From Paludibacteraceae bacterium (GTDB lineage Bacteria > Bacteroidota > Bacteroidia > Bacteroidales > Paludibacteraceae), in contig CAJOMJ010000013.1 of the NCBI GenBank assembly GCA_905235505.1, forward strand, positions 51,547-115,546: a stretch of 64,000 bases of DNA, in the 5' to 3' direction. Under the pieces are notes generated by a model. That model saw only the letters and a program-made list of their open reading frames with translations. It did not search any database and was not told the DNA's origin. The translations under genes were made by a program, and so were the position numbers. Each line of letters begins with the position of its first letter. Within the stretch, counting starts at the first letter, position 1. Positions 1 to 7,800 of this stretch are shown here, in pieces.

Positions 1-492
1 CGCAAACCTCTTGCAGATACCTCTTTCGACAAGGCATATAGCAGAAACTATGGCGCACATTATCTCACGCGCGGCATAGAGCAGAATGTTATTGACCTTG
101 ACCTGTATAGCGGAAATCTCGGTCTCGACTCTGCAAATCATATTGTCGGCACAGGCACCAATCTCTACTTGTCCGACATCTTTATCCCTGCTTCGGAAAA
201 CAAACTGCATGATGCCGAGGGCGAAGAACTGATTTTTGCAAGCGACACAACGGGTGCAGAATATACATTTCTTCCCGGAGTGGATTACGACGGCAACATC
301 AGCGGAGCCTACCTGCTTAATATCACAGAAGGCAACCTCACGTCTTACACCGTGTTTGACGAGGGTTCTTTCACTGTAAACCATGCAGCAGACACTACGC
401 GTATTCACTTTGTTTTCAAGTACACTCAGAGCAGCGTCCGCCTTACCTACGAAGCAGATTTTTGCGGTGTTATAGAATATGACAGGAAATGA
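1..492 (+). CDS. C-terminal part of an unrecognised, probably exported protein (5' end outside window)
   Basis: Frame 1 is open from the first base to a TGA at 490-492, giving 163 visible residues with no start codon in view, so this is the 3' part of a longer gene. The visible part is rich in Thr, Asp, Tyr and alternating hydrophobic residues, as in beta-rich surface proteins or lipoproteins of Bacteroidota, and ends in DFCGVIEYDRK. No family could be named. Its stop overlaps the xerD start (ATGA at 489-492), so the two are probably co-transcribed and translationally coupled. An internal TTG at 169 is not a credible start because coding sequence continues upstream of it. Confidence 0.6.
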   Translation, partial: RKPLADTSFDKAYSRNYGAHYLTRGIEQNVIDLDLYSGNLGLDSANHIVGTGTNLYLSDIFIPASENKLHDAEGEELIFASDTTGAEYTFLPGVDYDGNISGAYLLNITEGNLTSYTVFDEGSFTVNHAADTTRIHFVFKYTQSSVRLTYEADFCGVIEYDRK

Positions 493-1373
493 TCTACCGC
501 CAATATCATACTTACCTTCGTCTTGAACGCTCTTTGTCAGACAATACGGTGGAGAGTTATGAACAGGACTTGCAGAAGTTGCGCGACTATTGCAAAAAGA
601 ACGGTATAGACCCTGTGAAAGCCACGTATGACGACCTGCAGGAGTTTCTATATACACAGTTCAAGACTGACACCAATCCGCGCTCTCAGGCACGTATCAT
701 TTCGGGTATCCGCTCTTTCTACAAATTTCTCCTCTACAATAATTACATCGACCAAAACCCTGCCGAACTGCTCTCGCAACCACGTCTTGGCACTCACCTC
801 CCCGAAGTGCTGTCTGTGGAGGAGATAGACAGTATGATTGCCTGTATTGATTTGAGCAAGGCGGAAGGCAGACGCAACCGTGCCATAATCGAGATGCTCT
901 ACGGTTCAGGGCTGCGGGTAAGCGAACTTGTAGCCCTCCGCTTGAGCAATATGTATCAGGAACAAGGATATATGCTCGTTGAGGGCAAGGGTAGCAAACA
1001 GCGGCTTGTACCCATCTCTGATGAGGCGCAAAAGCAGTTCAACCTGTGGAAAACAGACAGAGCAATGCTTGATATCAAACCCGAGGCTGCCGACTATGCC
1101 TTCCTTAACCGATATGGCAGACCTCTCACACGCTCCATGATTTTCCATATAGTGAAAGAGTTGGCGGCACAAGCCGGTATAAAAAAGAATATATCTCCCC
1201 ACACTCTACGACATAGTTTTGCCACGCACCTCCTGCAGAACGGAGCCGACCTGCGCATTATTCAGCAACTGCTCGGACACGAAAGTATCACCACTACCGA
1301 AATATATACTCATATCGATGTAGAGGACTTGCGACGCGCCATTCTAAAGTATCACCCCAAGAATCAGCATTGA
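489..1373 (+). CDS. xerD: Site-specific tyrosine recombinase XerD
   Basis: 294 residues, the usual size for XerC/XerD. These enzymes resolve chromosome dimers at dif. A SAM-like N-terminal core-binding domain (about 1-95) precedes the catalytic domain. All catalytic residues are visible: R143 in GSGLRVSEL, K167, H238 and R241 in SPHTLRHSFATHLL, H264 in LLGHE, and nucleophile Y273 in EIYTH. ATG at 489 overlaps the upstream stop and the TGA overlaps the TTG of the next gene, so the three genes look like one operon. XerD rather than XerC is inferred from similarity. An integrase role is unlikely, since no mobile-element genes lie nearby. Confidence 0.9.
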   Translation: MIYRQYHTYLRLERSLSDNTVESYEQDLQKLRDYCKKNGIDPVKATYDDLQEFLYTQFKTDTNPRSQARIISGIRSFYKFLLYNNYIDQNPAELLSQPRLGTHLPEVLSVEEIDSMIACIDLSKAEGRRNRAIIEMLYGSGLRVSELVALRLSNMYQEQGYMLVEGKGSKQRLVPISDEAQKQFNLWKTDRAMLDIKPEAADYAFLNRYGRPLTRSMIFHIVKELAAQAGIKKNISPHTLRHSFATHLLQNGADLRIIQQLLGHESITTTEIYTHIDVEDLRRAILKYHPKNQH

Positions 1374-3823
1374 AGCGCTTTCTGACATATCTGCTCCTGC
1401 TCGTCTCTGTCGCTTCTTTGGCAGAGGAGACTATCATTGTGGGTACTGTCAGAGACGGCTCCACAGGGCTGCCCGTTGTAAATGCAAACGTCTATTTCAA
1501 AAACACGGATATAGGCTGCGCCACCAACGACGAAGGCTTGTTCTTTGTGCGTACCGACCTCAAGAAGAAACGCACACTCTTGGTCTCCGCTATCGGCTAC
1601 AAAACACAGAAATATCAGATTGAACCCGGACAATATGCAGGTATAGAAGTGGAGTTGGAAGAACAAAACACCGAACTGCAAGACGTGTTTGTCGTACCCG
1701 GTGAAAATCCTGCACTTGCACTGATGAGCAGAGTCAGAGAACGCAGAAAAGAAAACGACATAATATGCAACCCCGCTGTCAGTTATACTACTACTGAACA
1801 GAAAAGCCTTTTTATCAGCGATATCCGTCAGAAACACCTGAAACGGCTTCTGTGGAAAAGCCTGAGCGAAGGTATGCTTGCAGCACAAGACAGTTCGCTG
1901 CTCATACCTCTCTACTATGCACGCTCCCAATACCATCTGTCCGCCAACCGCAAAACTCCGCTTTCAACACCCGATGTCCATACACTGATGCTCACCGAAA
2001 CAGACTATCAACTCCTGCTCGAAGGATTGCCCGAACAGATTGATTTCTACCAAAATACCGTCTCCATCTTCTCCTGCAGTTTCATCTCACCACTCGCTTC
2101 GTATGGCAATAACTACTATAATTATTTTCTTGCAGACAGTATATCGACAGATACCGCAGGGAAGATATATATTGTCCACTTCAAAAGCAAGAACCCTTAC
2201 GAACCCTCTTTCAACGGAGAGATGCAAATCGACTCCGCCACTTGCGCCCTCAGAGATATTGAAGTAACAGTACCGAGAGAAGTGGGGGTCAACTACCTCG
2301 CTTCGCTGCAACTCAGGCAGACCTACGACAGCAACCGCGTGCCTGAGAAAGAAAACCTTTCTATGATTTTCGACTTCGCCATAAAAGCTGATACCTCGCA
2401 TGTCTTCCCTACCGTATTGCTGCAACGTAGTATTCAGACCATGACTACCGCTTTGGGCGCTACTTACGAAATAGAATCGGCTGATTCTCTGTTTATAGAA
2501 AAAGCGGACTCTGCCATGCTCCGTATAGAAGACGCACCTGTCATACGCTTTGCAAAAACCGTTGCACACATAGTTAACACAGGCAATATACCTACAGGCG
2601 AGAAAGTGGATATAGGCAATGTGGTCGAGATAATGGGCGGTAGCCGCGAGGAGGGCTTTCATCTCGGTGTACCGCTTACAACCAACGAAAAACTGTGGAA
2701 GAATGTTGAATTGTCAGGCTATGCCGCATACGGGTTCCGCGACAGGGCACTGAAAGGTAAAGGACAAGTGCGCGTGCTGCTGCCTACCGAGCGCAGACAT
2801 CTTTTCGGTGCTTATTATTCCGACAGTTACGTTAGAACCGACGAATCTCTCTCTGACTGCCTACTCAGGGAAAACTCCATCTTCTATGGCGGTTTTGACT
2901 TCACTTACCGCCTCTTCTCCGAAATACGACTCAGCAATAATTATGTCACTACCCGTACCCGAAGGCGCGAAGGCAAAATATGGTGGGAGGCGGAGTGGAA
3001 CGATGTGCTCGAAACCGATATCTCCTTCCAACTCGGCACCATGGGCTACGGCTCCCCTTTTGTCGGTTACCATAATATCCCCTACTATAACTACCGTACA
3101 CTGCAGGCAACAGTGCGACTCGGATGGCAGGAGAGGAAAATCGACTTCTTCATGAGGCGCTATCATGCACACAGCAACCTCCCTGTCGTACGACTTGTCG
3201 TTGAAGCAGGCTCCTACAAACTTGACCCGCAAGGTCTCAAAAACTTCTATCACGAACAACGACCCGACATTGACATCAGCGCAATGAACCTCACAAAGCA
3301 GACCGATAACCTCTATGGTCGGCTCACTTTGCAGGTGCAGCAGACTGTTTCCCTCGGCATGATGGGCAGATTGGACTATTCTCTCACAGGCGGATTTGTC
3401 TTCGGTGCCGTGCCATATCCACTGCTCGAACACTTCATGGGTAACCAAAGTTTTACATACGACACCTACAGATTTACCCTGATGAACACCTATCAGTATG
3501 CTGCCGACAAGTTCGTTCTCGCTCATTTCAATTGGAATATGCAAGGGGCTCTGTTCAACCGCATTCCTTATATTCAGCGGCTCCGCCTACGGGAACTCTT
3601 TGAGGTGAAATTCGCCTATGGCACTCTCTCCAACAAACATCAGGCTGTTCTCCCTCTGCCCGAAAACTGCTCTGCCACGCGCGTCCCGTATGTCGAGGCA
3701 GGCATAGGAATAGGCAATATTCTCCGCATAGCCGACCTATATGCAGTCTTCCGACTCACTGACCTAAAAAACTCTGACGCCCCTTGGTGGGCTATAAGAA
3801 CACGCTTCTCGTTCGGAAGATAA
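1370..3823 (+). CDS. DUF5686 / carboxypeptidase-regulatory-like outer-membrane protein
   Basis: 817 residues starting with TTG at 1370 inside the xerD stop (TTGA overlap); the TTG is preferred because a signal peptide (MKRFLTYLLLLVSVASLAEE) follows at once. Residues about 22-105 form a carboxypeptidase D regulatory-like beta-sandwich (GTVRDGSTGLPVVNANV ... FVRTDL ... SAIGY), as at the N terminus of TonB-dependent receptors. The rest resembles DUF5686, beginning near NPALALMSRVRERRKEND and ending in an aromatic-rich barrel-like part that closes in RTRFSFGR. Such proteins are predicted outer-membrane proteins of unknown function in Bacteroidota. There is no TonB plug domain, so classical TonB uptake is unlikely. 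Confidence 0.8.
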   Translation: MKRFLTYLLLLVSVASLAEETIIVGTVRDGSTGLPVVNANVYFKNTDIGCATNDEGLFFVRTDLKKKRTLLVSAIGYKTQKYQIEPGQYAGIEVELEEQNTELQDVFVVPGENPALALMSRVRERRKENDIICNPAVSYTTTEQKSLFISDIRQKHLKRLLWKSLSEGMLAAQDSSLLIPLYYARSQYHLSANRKTPLSTPDVHTLMLTETDYQLLLEGLPEQIDFYQNTVSIFSCSFISPLASYGNNYYNYFLADSISTDTAGKIYIVHFKSKNPYEPSFNGEMQIDSATCALRDIEVTVPREVGVNYLASLQLRQTYDSNRVPEKENLSMIFDFAIKADTSHVFPTVLLQRSIQTMTTALGATYEIESADSLFIEKADSAMLRIEDAPVIRFAKTVAHIVNTGNIPTGEKVDIGNVVEIMGGSREEGFHLGVPLTTNEKLWKNVELSGYAAYGFRDRALKGKGQVRVLLPTERRHLFGAYYSDSYVRTDESLSDCLLRENSIFYGGFDFTYRLFSEIRLSNNYVTTRTRRREGKIWWEAEWNDVLETDISFQLGTMGYGSPFVGYHNIPYYNYRTLQATVRLGWQERKIDFFMRRYHAHSNLPVVRLVVEAGSYKLDPQGLKNFYHEQRPDIDISAMNLTKQTDNLYGRLTLQVQQTVSLGMMGRLDYSLTGGFVFGAVPYPLLEHFMGNQSFTYDTYRFTLMNTYQYAADKFVLAHFNWNMQGALFNRIPYIQRLRLRELFEVKFAYGTLSNKHQAVLPLPENCSATRVPYVEAGIGIGNILRIADLYAVFRLTDLKNSDAPWWAIRTRFSFGR

Positions 3824-3836
3824 ATAACTCTAAACA

Positions 3837-4007
3837 ATTAAAAATTAAAAAGTAATAATTAAAAAAAGCGTTGTACGATGCTTGAGAGAGATACGATAAT
3901 ATACGTTTCTGAAGAAAAGCATAAACCATTATTCAGTAGGTAAGACATTCGAACCCTGTATGACTCTTATTTAGTGCTTTTTCATTTTTCATTTTTACTT
4001 TTTCATT
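3837..4007. repeat. Copy 1 of a ~170-bp intergenic direct repeat with AT-rich, roughly inverted ends
   Basis: A core from GCGTTGTACGATGCTTG to CATAAACCATTATTCAG recurs almost unchanged in copy 2 (4130-4305). The left end is A-rich (AATTAAAAAGTAATAATT-like) and the right end T-rich (TTTTTCATTTTTCATTTTTA), so the ends are loosely inverted. No ORF lies inside. The form suggests a small non-autonomous element or duplicated spacer. Confidence 0.75.
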
Positions 4008-4051
4008 CTAATCAACTCTAAACCACACTAACCACTCCGCACCACCCGCCA

Positions 4052-4083
4052 TTTGCATATTTGAGAGAAATGCAGTAATTTTG
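4052..4083 (+). promoter_or_regulatory. Bacteroidota-type promoter upstream of the CoA-transferase gene
   Basis: TTTG at 4052-4055, a 20-bp spacer and TAATTTTG at 4076-4083 match the TTTG / TAnnTTTG consensus. It sits between the two 170-bp repeats, so copy 2 would lie in a 5' leader of about 275 nt before the ATG at 4367. A doubled TGTCATAAA motif follows at about 4099-4120. Confidence 0.55.
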
Positions 4084-4129
4084 TACGCCGAAAAAGAATG
4101 TCATAAATGTCATAAATGTCACTGTCCAT

Positions 4130-4305
4130 AATTAAAAAATAAAAAGTAATAATTAAAAAAGCGTTGTACGATGCTTGGGAGAGAATACGATGATATACGT
4201 TTCTGAAGAAAAGCATAAACCATTATTCAGTTAAAAAATCTATCGAATCCTGTTTGACTCTTATTTAGTGCCTTTTTCATTTTTCATTTTTACTTTTTAC
4301 TTTAT
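4130..4305. repeat. Copy 2 of the ~170-bp intergenic direct repeat
   Basis: Matches copy 1 at 3837-4007 with few substitutions and small indels and carries the same A-rich left and T-rich right ends. If the promoter at 4052-4083 is used, this copy is transcribed as part of the untranslated leader of the CoA-transferase gene. Confidence 0.75.
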
Positions 4306-4309
4306 CACT

Positions 4310-4354
4310 CTAAACCACACTAAACCACTCTAAACAATACGCACAACTCTAAAC
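4310..4354. repeat. Short CTAAAC repeats in 10-bp phase
   Basis: CTAAAC starts at 4310, 4320, 4330 and 4349, i.e. 10-bp steps with one double step. It forms the last part of the leader before the CoA-transferase ATG. Similar arrays lie downstream of that gene (5866-6001), with single copies at 3830 and 4018. Confidence 0.7.
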
Positions 4355-4366
4355 AATAAAAACAAT

Positions 4367-5857
4367 ATGTACACTTTCATGTCAGCCGAAGAGGCTGCTC
4401 AATTCATCAACAACGGCGACGTAGTGGGTATGGGAGGCTTCACTCCCGCAGGAGCCCCGAAAGACGTCCCCACAGCAATCGCCAAACGTGCCGAAGAAGC
4501 ACACGCAAGAGGCGAAGAGTTCAAAATCGGTATCTACACAGGAGCTTCCACAGGCGACTCGTGCGACGGTATGCTCGCACGGGCACATGCCATCAGTTTC
4601 CGTGCGCCGTATCAGTCCAACAAAGACCTGAGAACCGAACTCAATAACCAAGATGCACATTACTTCGATATGCACCTCAGCCAACTCGCACAAGAACTAC
4701 GATACGGCTTCCTCCCCAAACCAAAGTTCGCTATCGTTGAGGCATGTGCCGTGACCGAACTCGGCGAGATTGTGCCCACCGCAGGCGTCGGCATCATGCC
4801 CACCATCTGCCGCTTGGCGGACCATATCATTGTGGAGTTAAATGAGGCTATGCCCCCCGTCATGCGCGGTATTCACGACATCTACGAACCCGCCGACCCG
4901 CCAATGAGAAGAGAAATACCTCTCTATCACGTCGGCGACCGTATCGGTACCGACTGCATCAAAGTGGACCCGAAGAAAATCATCGCCATCGTCAAGACCA
5001 ACCGACCAAACGAAGTGGGCAAGTTCTCACCTCTCGATGATACCACCGAGAAGATTGGCGCCAATGTCGCTGCGTTCCTCGAAGAAGAAATGCACGCAGG
5101 ACGCATTCCAAAATCCTTCCTGCCCATCCAATCAGGTGTCGGAAATATAGCCAACGCCGTACTCGCTGCATTGGGAGAAAACAAACATATTCCACCGTTC
5201 CAAATGTACACCGAGGTCATTCAGGACTCAGTCGTTCAACTCATGAAAGAAGGACGTGTCACCTTCGCCTCAGGATGCTCGCTTACTATAGGAGCCGACA
5301 AACTGCAGGATATAATCGACCACATGGACTTCTTCCGCCGACGCATTGTCCTCCGTCCGCAGGAAATAAGCAATAACCCCGAAATTGCAAGACGGCTCGG
5401 ACTTATCACCATCAACACCGCCCTCGAAGCCGACATCTACGGCAATATCAACTCCACACACGTCTGCGGCACGAAGATGATGAACGGCATCGGTGGCTCG
5501 GGCGACTTCACACGCAACGCCTATATCTCTATCTTCACGACACCGTCCACTGCCAAATCAGGCGCCATCTCAAGCTTTGTTCCTATGGTCTCACACCTCG
5601 ATCACAGCGAACACTCAGTCAAGGTCATCATCACTGAACACGGTATTGCCGACCTCCGCGGAAAATCACCCGTCCAACGCGCGCAAACCATCATCGACAA
5701 CTGCGTTGACCCCGCGTACAAACCTTTGCTGCAGGAATATCTCCACTTGTGTAAAACCGCACACACTCCGCATAACCTCCGTCTCGCCACTGCCATGCAT
5801 CAGGAATTCCTCAACTCAGGCGACATGAGAAACACCAAGTGGGAAAACTATCTCTAA
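4367..5857 (+). CDS. Acetyl-CoA hydrolase/transferase family protein (probable succinyl-CoA:acetate/propionate CoA-transferase)
   Basis: 496 residues, normal for class I CoA-transferases of the Cat1/ScpC/AarC type. These move CoA between succinyl-CoA and acetate or propionate, which in anaerobic Bacteroidales fits succinate-propionate fermentation; the exact acyl pair is inferred. The N-terminal domain begins with the GMGGFTPAGAPKDVP loop. The catalytic Glu is expected at about residue 283 in YTEVIQDSVV, and the C-terminal domain carries GIGGSGDFTRNA and ITEHGIADLRGKSP. The gene stands alone between repeat-rich spacers, with a promoter at 4052-4083 and a bidirectional terminator at 5882-5918. 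Confidence 0.9.
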   Translation: MYTFMSAEEAAQFINNGDVVGMGGFTPAGAPKDVPTAIAKRAEEAHARGEEFKIGIYTGASTGDSCDGMLARAHAISFRAPYQSNKDLRTELNNQDAHYFDMHLSQLAQELRYGFLPKPKFAIVEACAVTELGEIVPTAGVGIMPTICRLADHIIVELNEAMPPVMRGIHDIYEPADPPMRREIPLYHVGDRIGTDCIKVDPKKIIAIVKTNRPNEVGKFSPLDDTTEKIGANVAAFLEEEMHAGRIPKSFLPIQSGVGNIANAVLAALGENKHIPPFQMYTEVIQDSVVQLMKEGRVTFASGCSLTIGADKLQDIIDHMDFFRRRIVLRPQEISNNPEIARRLGLITINTALEADIYGNINSTHVCGTKMMNGIGGSGDFTRNAYISIFTTPSTAKSGAISSFVPMVSHLDHSEHSVKVIITEHGIADLRGKSPVQRAQTIIDNCVDPAYKPLLQEYLHLCKTAHTPHNLRLATAMHQEFLNSGDMRNTKWENYL

Positions 5858-5865
5858 AAACAATA

Positions 5866-6001
5866 CTAAACAATACTAAACAAAAAAAAAAGCAGCCGTT
5901 TTGGCTGCTTTTTTTTCTCTTCCTGTCTTAATCCCGAAAACAATCCTAAACCACTCTAAACAATTCTAAACCACACTAAACAATTCTAAACCACACTAAA
6001 C
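5866..6001. repeat. CTAAAC repeat arrays in exact 10-bp phase on both sides of a terminator
   Basis: CTAAAC begins at 5866 and 5876, then, beyond the terminator hairpin, at 5946, 5956, 5966, 5976, 5986 and 5996. The last five units alternate between AATTCTAAAC and CACACTAAAC (first unit CACTCTAAAC). The array touches the stop codon of the minus-strand barrel gene. No function is known. Confidence 0.8.
5882..5918. terminator. Bidirectional intrinsic terminator
   Basis: Perfect 7-bp stem AGCAGCC / GGCTGCT with a GTTTT loop (5891-5909), flanked by an A tract on the left and a T tract on the right. It can stop the CoA-transferase gene (+) and the barrel gene (-), which converge here. Confidence 0.9.
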
Positions 6002-6002
6002 C

Positions 6003-7799
6003 TCAGAAAGCATAACTGACCCCTATCATTCCATTGATGCCTTGCGACTGATAACCGTAATAGATATCATGCTTGCGGTTTAGCAGATTGTTGAGTTGCA
6101 GGTAGGCGGACAGCCACTTGTTGAAGTTGTACTGCGCCCCTATGTTGATGTCAATCACGGGTTTAAGTGCTACGGCTGTTATCCACGAACTCGTATCAAG
6201 CGCATAACTCCCGCCCGAGAAGTAATTCACCGTATATAACGACCATTTGTTGTCTATCTTGCCGTCAACACGCAGCGTCACTCCCCATGTCGGGCGGTTA
6301 AGTGTATGATTGTCAGGAATCTGATAGAGGTTGTAAAAATCTGCATCACCCTTCCACAGGTTGTAGAATCCGTCAAGAGATATGAACACAATGTCCTGAT
6401 AGTGATAGTGGAAACGTGCACCTACCTGCCAACGCTGACATGGCTTTGTCAAAAGGTCGAAATAGCCTGTCGGATGATTGTCTATGTCGGTCGCGGGCAC
6501 AAAGAATTTATCATACTTCGTGTACTTGTACCCTGCAAAGATGTCCATAAGCAGACCTGCGCAGGGACGGATCTTGAACCCCAAGCAGGCATCTATCGGC
6601 GTGTATTTGCGGTTCGCACGCGTGGTTATCTCGCTCTCTGCGTAACGATACCTGTTCAAGTCGAAATGCTCTCTGACACTGCTTGTCGCATACTCGCCTG
6701 TGGCACTCCCCCACAAGGCAAGCCACGTGGGAGTAAGTTTAGCCTCGAAACTGACGTTCGGCGACGGCAGAAACGGCTTTCCCTTTCCAATGCAGGCATC
6801 CAAGTTCACACCCACATGACAACTGAACCTGTTGCCGTTGTACGCATAATACGGCTCAAGTTTTATCGCGTGATATGTTGTGGAATCCACACTGTGAATA
6901 CTCCTGTAGTAGCCGCTGCGCAACGGGTCGTCGATAAACTTGAGAAGCGAGTCTCTGTCGAAACTGTATATGTGGTTCTCAACCTTCAAATCCGCTCCCA
7001 CATGGTGCGCCTCTTTTTGCCACTCGAACATCAACTCGCTGTTTATATTGTGTTCCACCATGTTACCACCCATCACAAACGCCTCATAACCTGTCTGAAC
7101 CAAGTACTTCACATCTGCATTAGCAGGCGAGCGCACACCTATCTTCGTGGCTATCTCCCATTGCGAACTCTTGTCCTCTTTGCCGAAATCGGAATAGTGC
7201 CGCAGAGTATCAAATTCAGTGCCGAGCACGTCTGTTGCATATATGAACTCGCCCTTCATCTTCTCAAGGTCGGTGTACGTGAAATACTTGCCGTATCTTG
7301 TAAAAAACACATTCTTCGCATTCACCCCGAAGAACAAGTCCGCTTTGTCGAAGGACTGATTCATATCCATACCGAGCGACGAGTTTGACAACGTCTTCCT
7401 GCCCCATTGACCGAGATGGTCGGCATTCAGGTTCAGCGTGAAATTCTTCTTCTCCGTCAGTGTATAGTTGAAATCAAACTGTGTCGCACTATGCCCCACA
7501 CCCCCTCTCACAAAGCCGTTCAGAGGACGAGGCACCATGAAGTTAGTAGGCGAGAAACCAAGCACCGAAGCATCCGCCTGAGGCAACTCCGTTATCGGCT
7601 GTGTGTAACGGGAAAACTTTGTGTCGGGTTCCACCGAGGGCGCCTCATATACCGACGGACGTACATCCAACTTGCCCGCACCCTCTATCACAGGTTGGTA
7701 TTCACGCTCCACCTCCACCACGCGCGATATGGTGTCTGTCTGTGCATCTGCACACACAGCACATACCGACAAGCCGAAAATCAATATTTTAATCTTCAT
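6003..7799 (-). CDS. Outer-membrane beta-barrel protein (TonB-dependent-receptor-like)
   Basis: 598 residues from the ATG at 7799. In-frame ATGs at 7817 and 7811 would lengthen the N terminus but overlap the preceding gene; 7799 lies one base after that gene's stop and gives a clean signal peptide (MKIKILIFGLSVCAVCADAQ). The mature N terminus has VVEVEREYQPVIEGAGKLDV, often seen in Bacteroidota barrels encoded beside a TPR protein. The rest shows repeated amphipathic strands and closes with GMIGVSYAF, ending in Phe as expected for an outer-membrane barrel. It has no clear plug domain. Directly downstream of the TPR gene on the same transcript, it may act in the same envelope complex; substrate unknown. 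Confidence 0.75.
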   Translation of the reverse strand: MKIKILIFGLSVCAVCADAQTDTISRVVEVEREYQPVIEGAGKLDVRPSVYEAPSVEPDTKFSRYTQPITELPQADASVLGFSPTNFMVPRPLNGFVRGGVGHSATQFDFNYTLTEKKNFTLNLNADHLGQWGRKTLSNSSLGMDMNQSFDKADLFFGVNAKNVFFTRYGKYFTYTDLEKMKGEFIYATDVLGTEFDTLRHYSDFGKEDKSSQWEIATKIGVRSPANADVKYLVQTGYEAFVMGGNMVEHNINSELMFEWQKEAHHVGADLKVENHIYSFDRDSLLKFIDDPLRSGYYRSIHSVDSTTYHAIKLEPYYAYNGNRFSCHVGVNLDACIGKGKPFLPSPNVSFEAKLTPTWLALWGSATGEYATSSVREHFDLNRYRYAESEITTRANRKYTPIDACLGFKIRPCAGLLMDIFAGYKYTKYDKFFVPATDIDNHPTGYFDLLTKPCQRWQVGARFHYHYQDIVFISLDGFYNLWKGDADFYNLYQIPDNHTLNRPTWGVTLRVDGKIDNKWSLYTVNYFSGGSYALDTSSWITAVALKPVIDINIGAQYNFNKWLSAYLQLNNLLNRKHDIYYGYQSQGINGMIGVSYAF

Positions 7800-7800
7800 C

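Noticed and set aside
489-1373. XerD as integrase of a genomic island
   Set aside because: It has the length and residues of housekeeping XerD, lies in a normal operon, and has no att-like repeats or mobile genes beside it.
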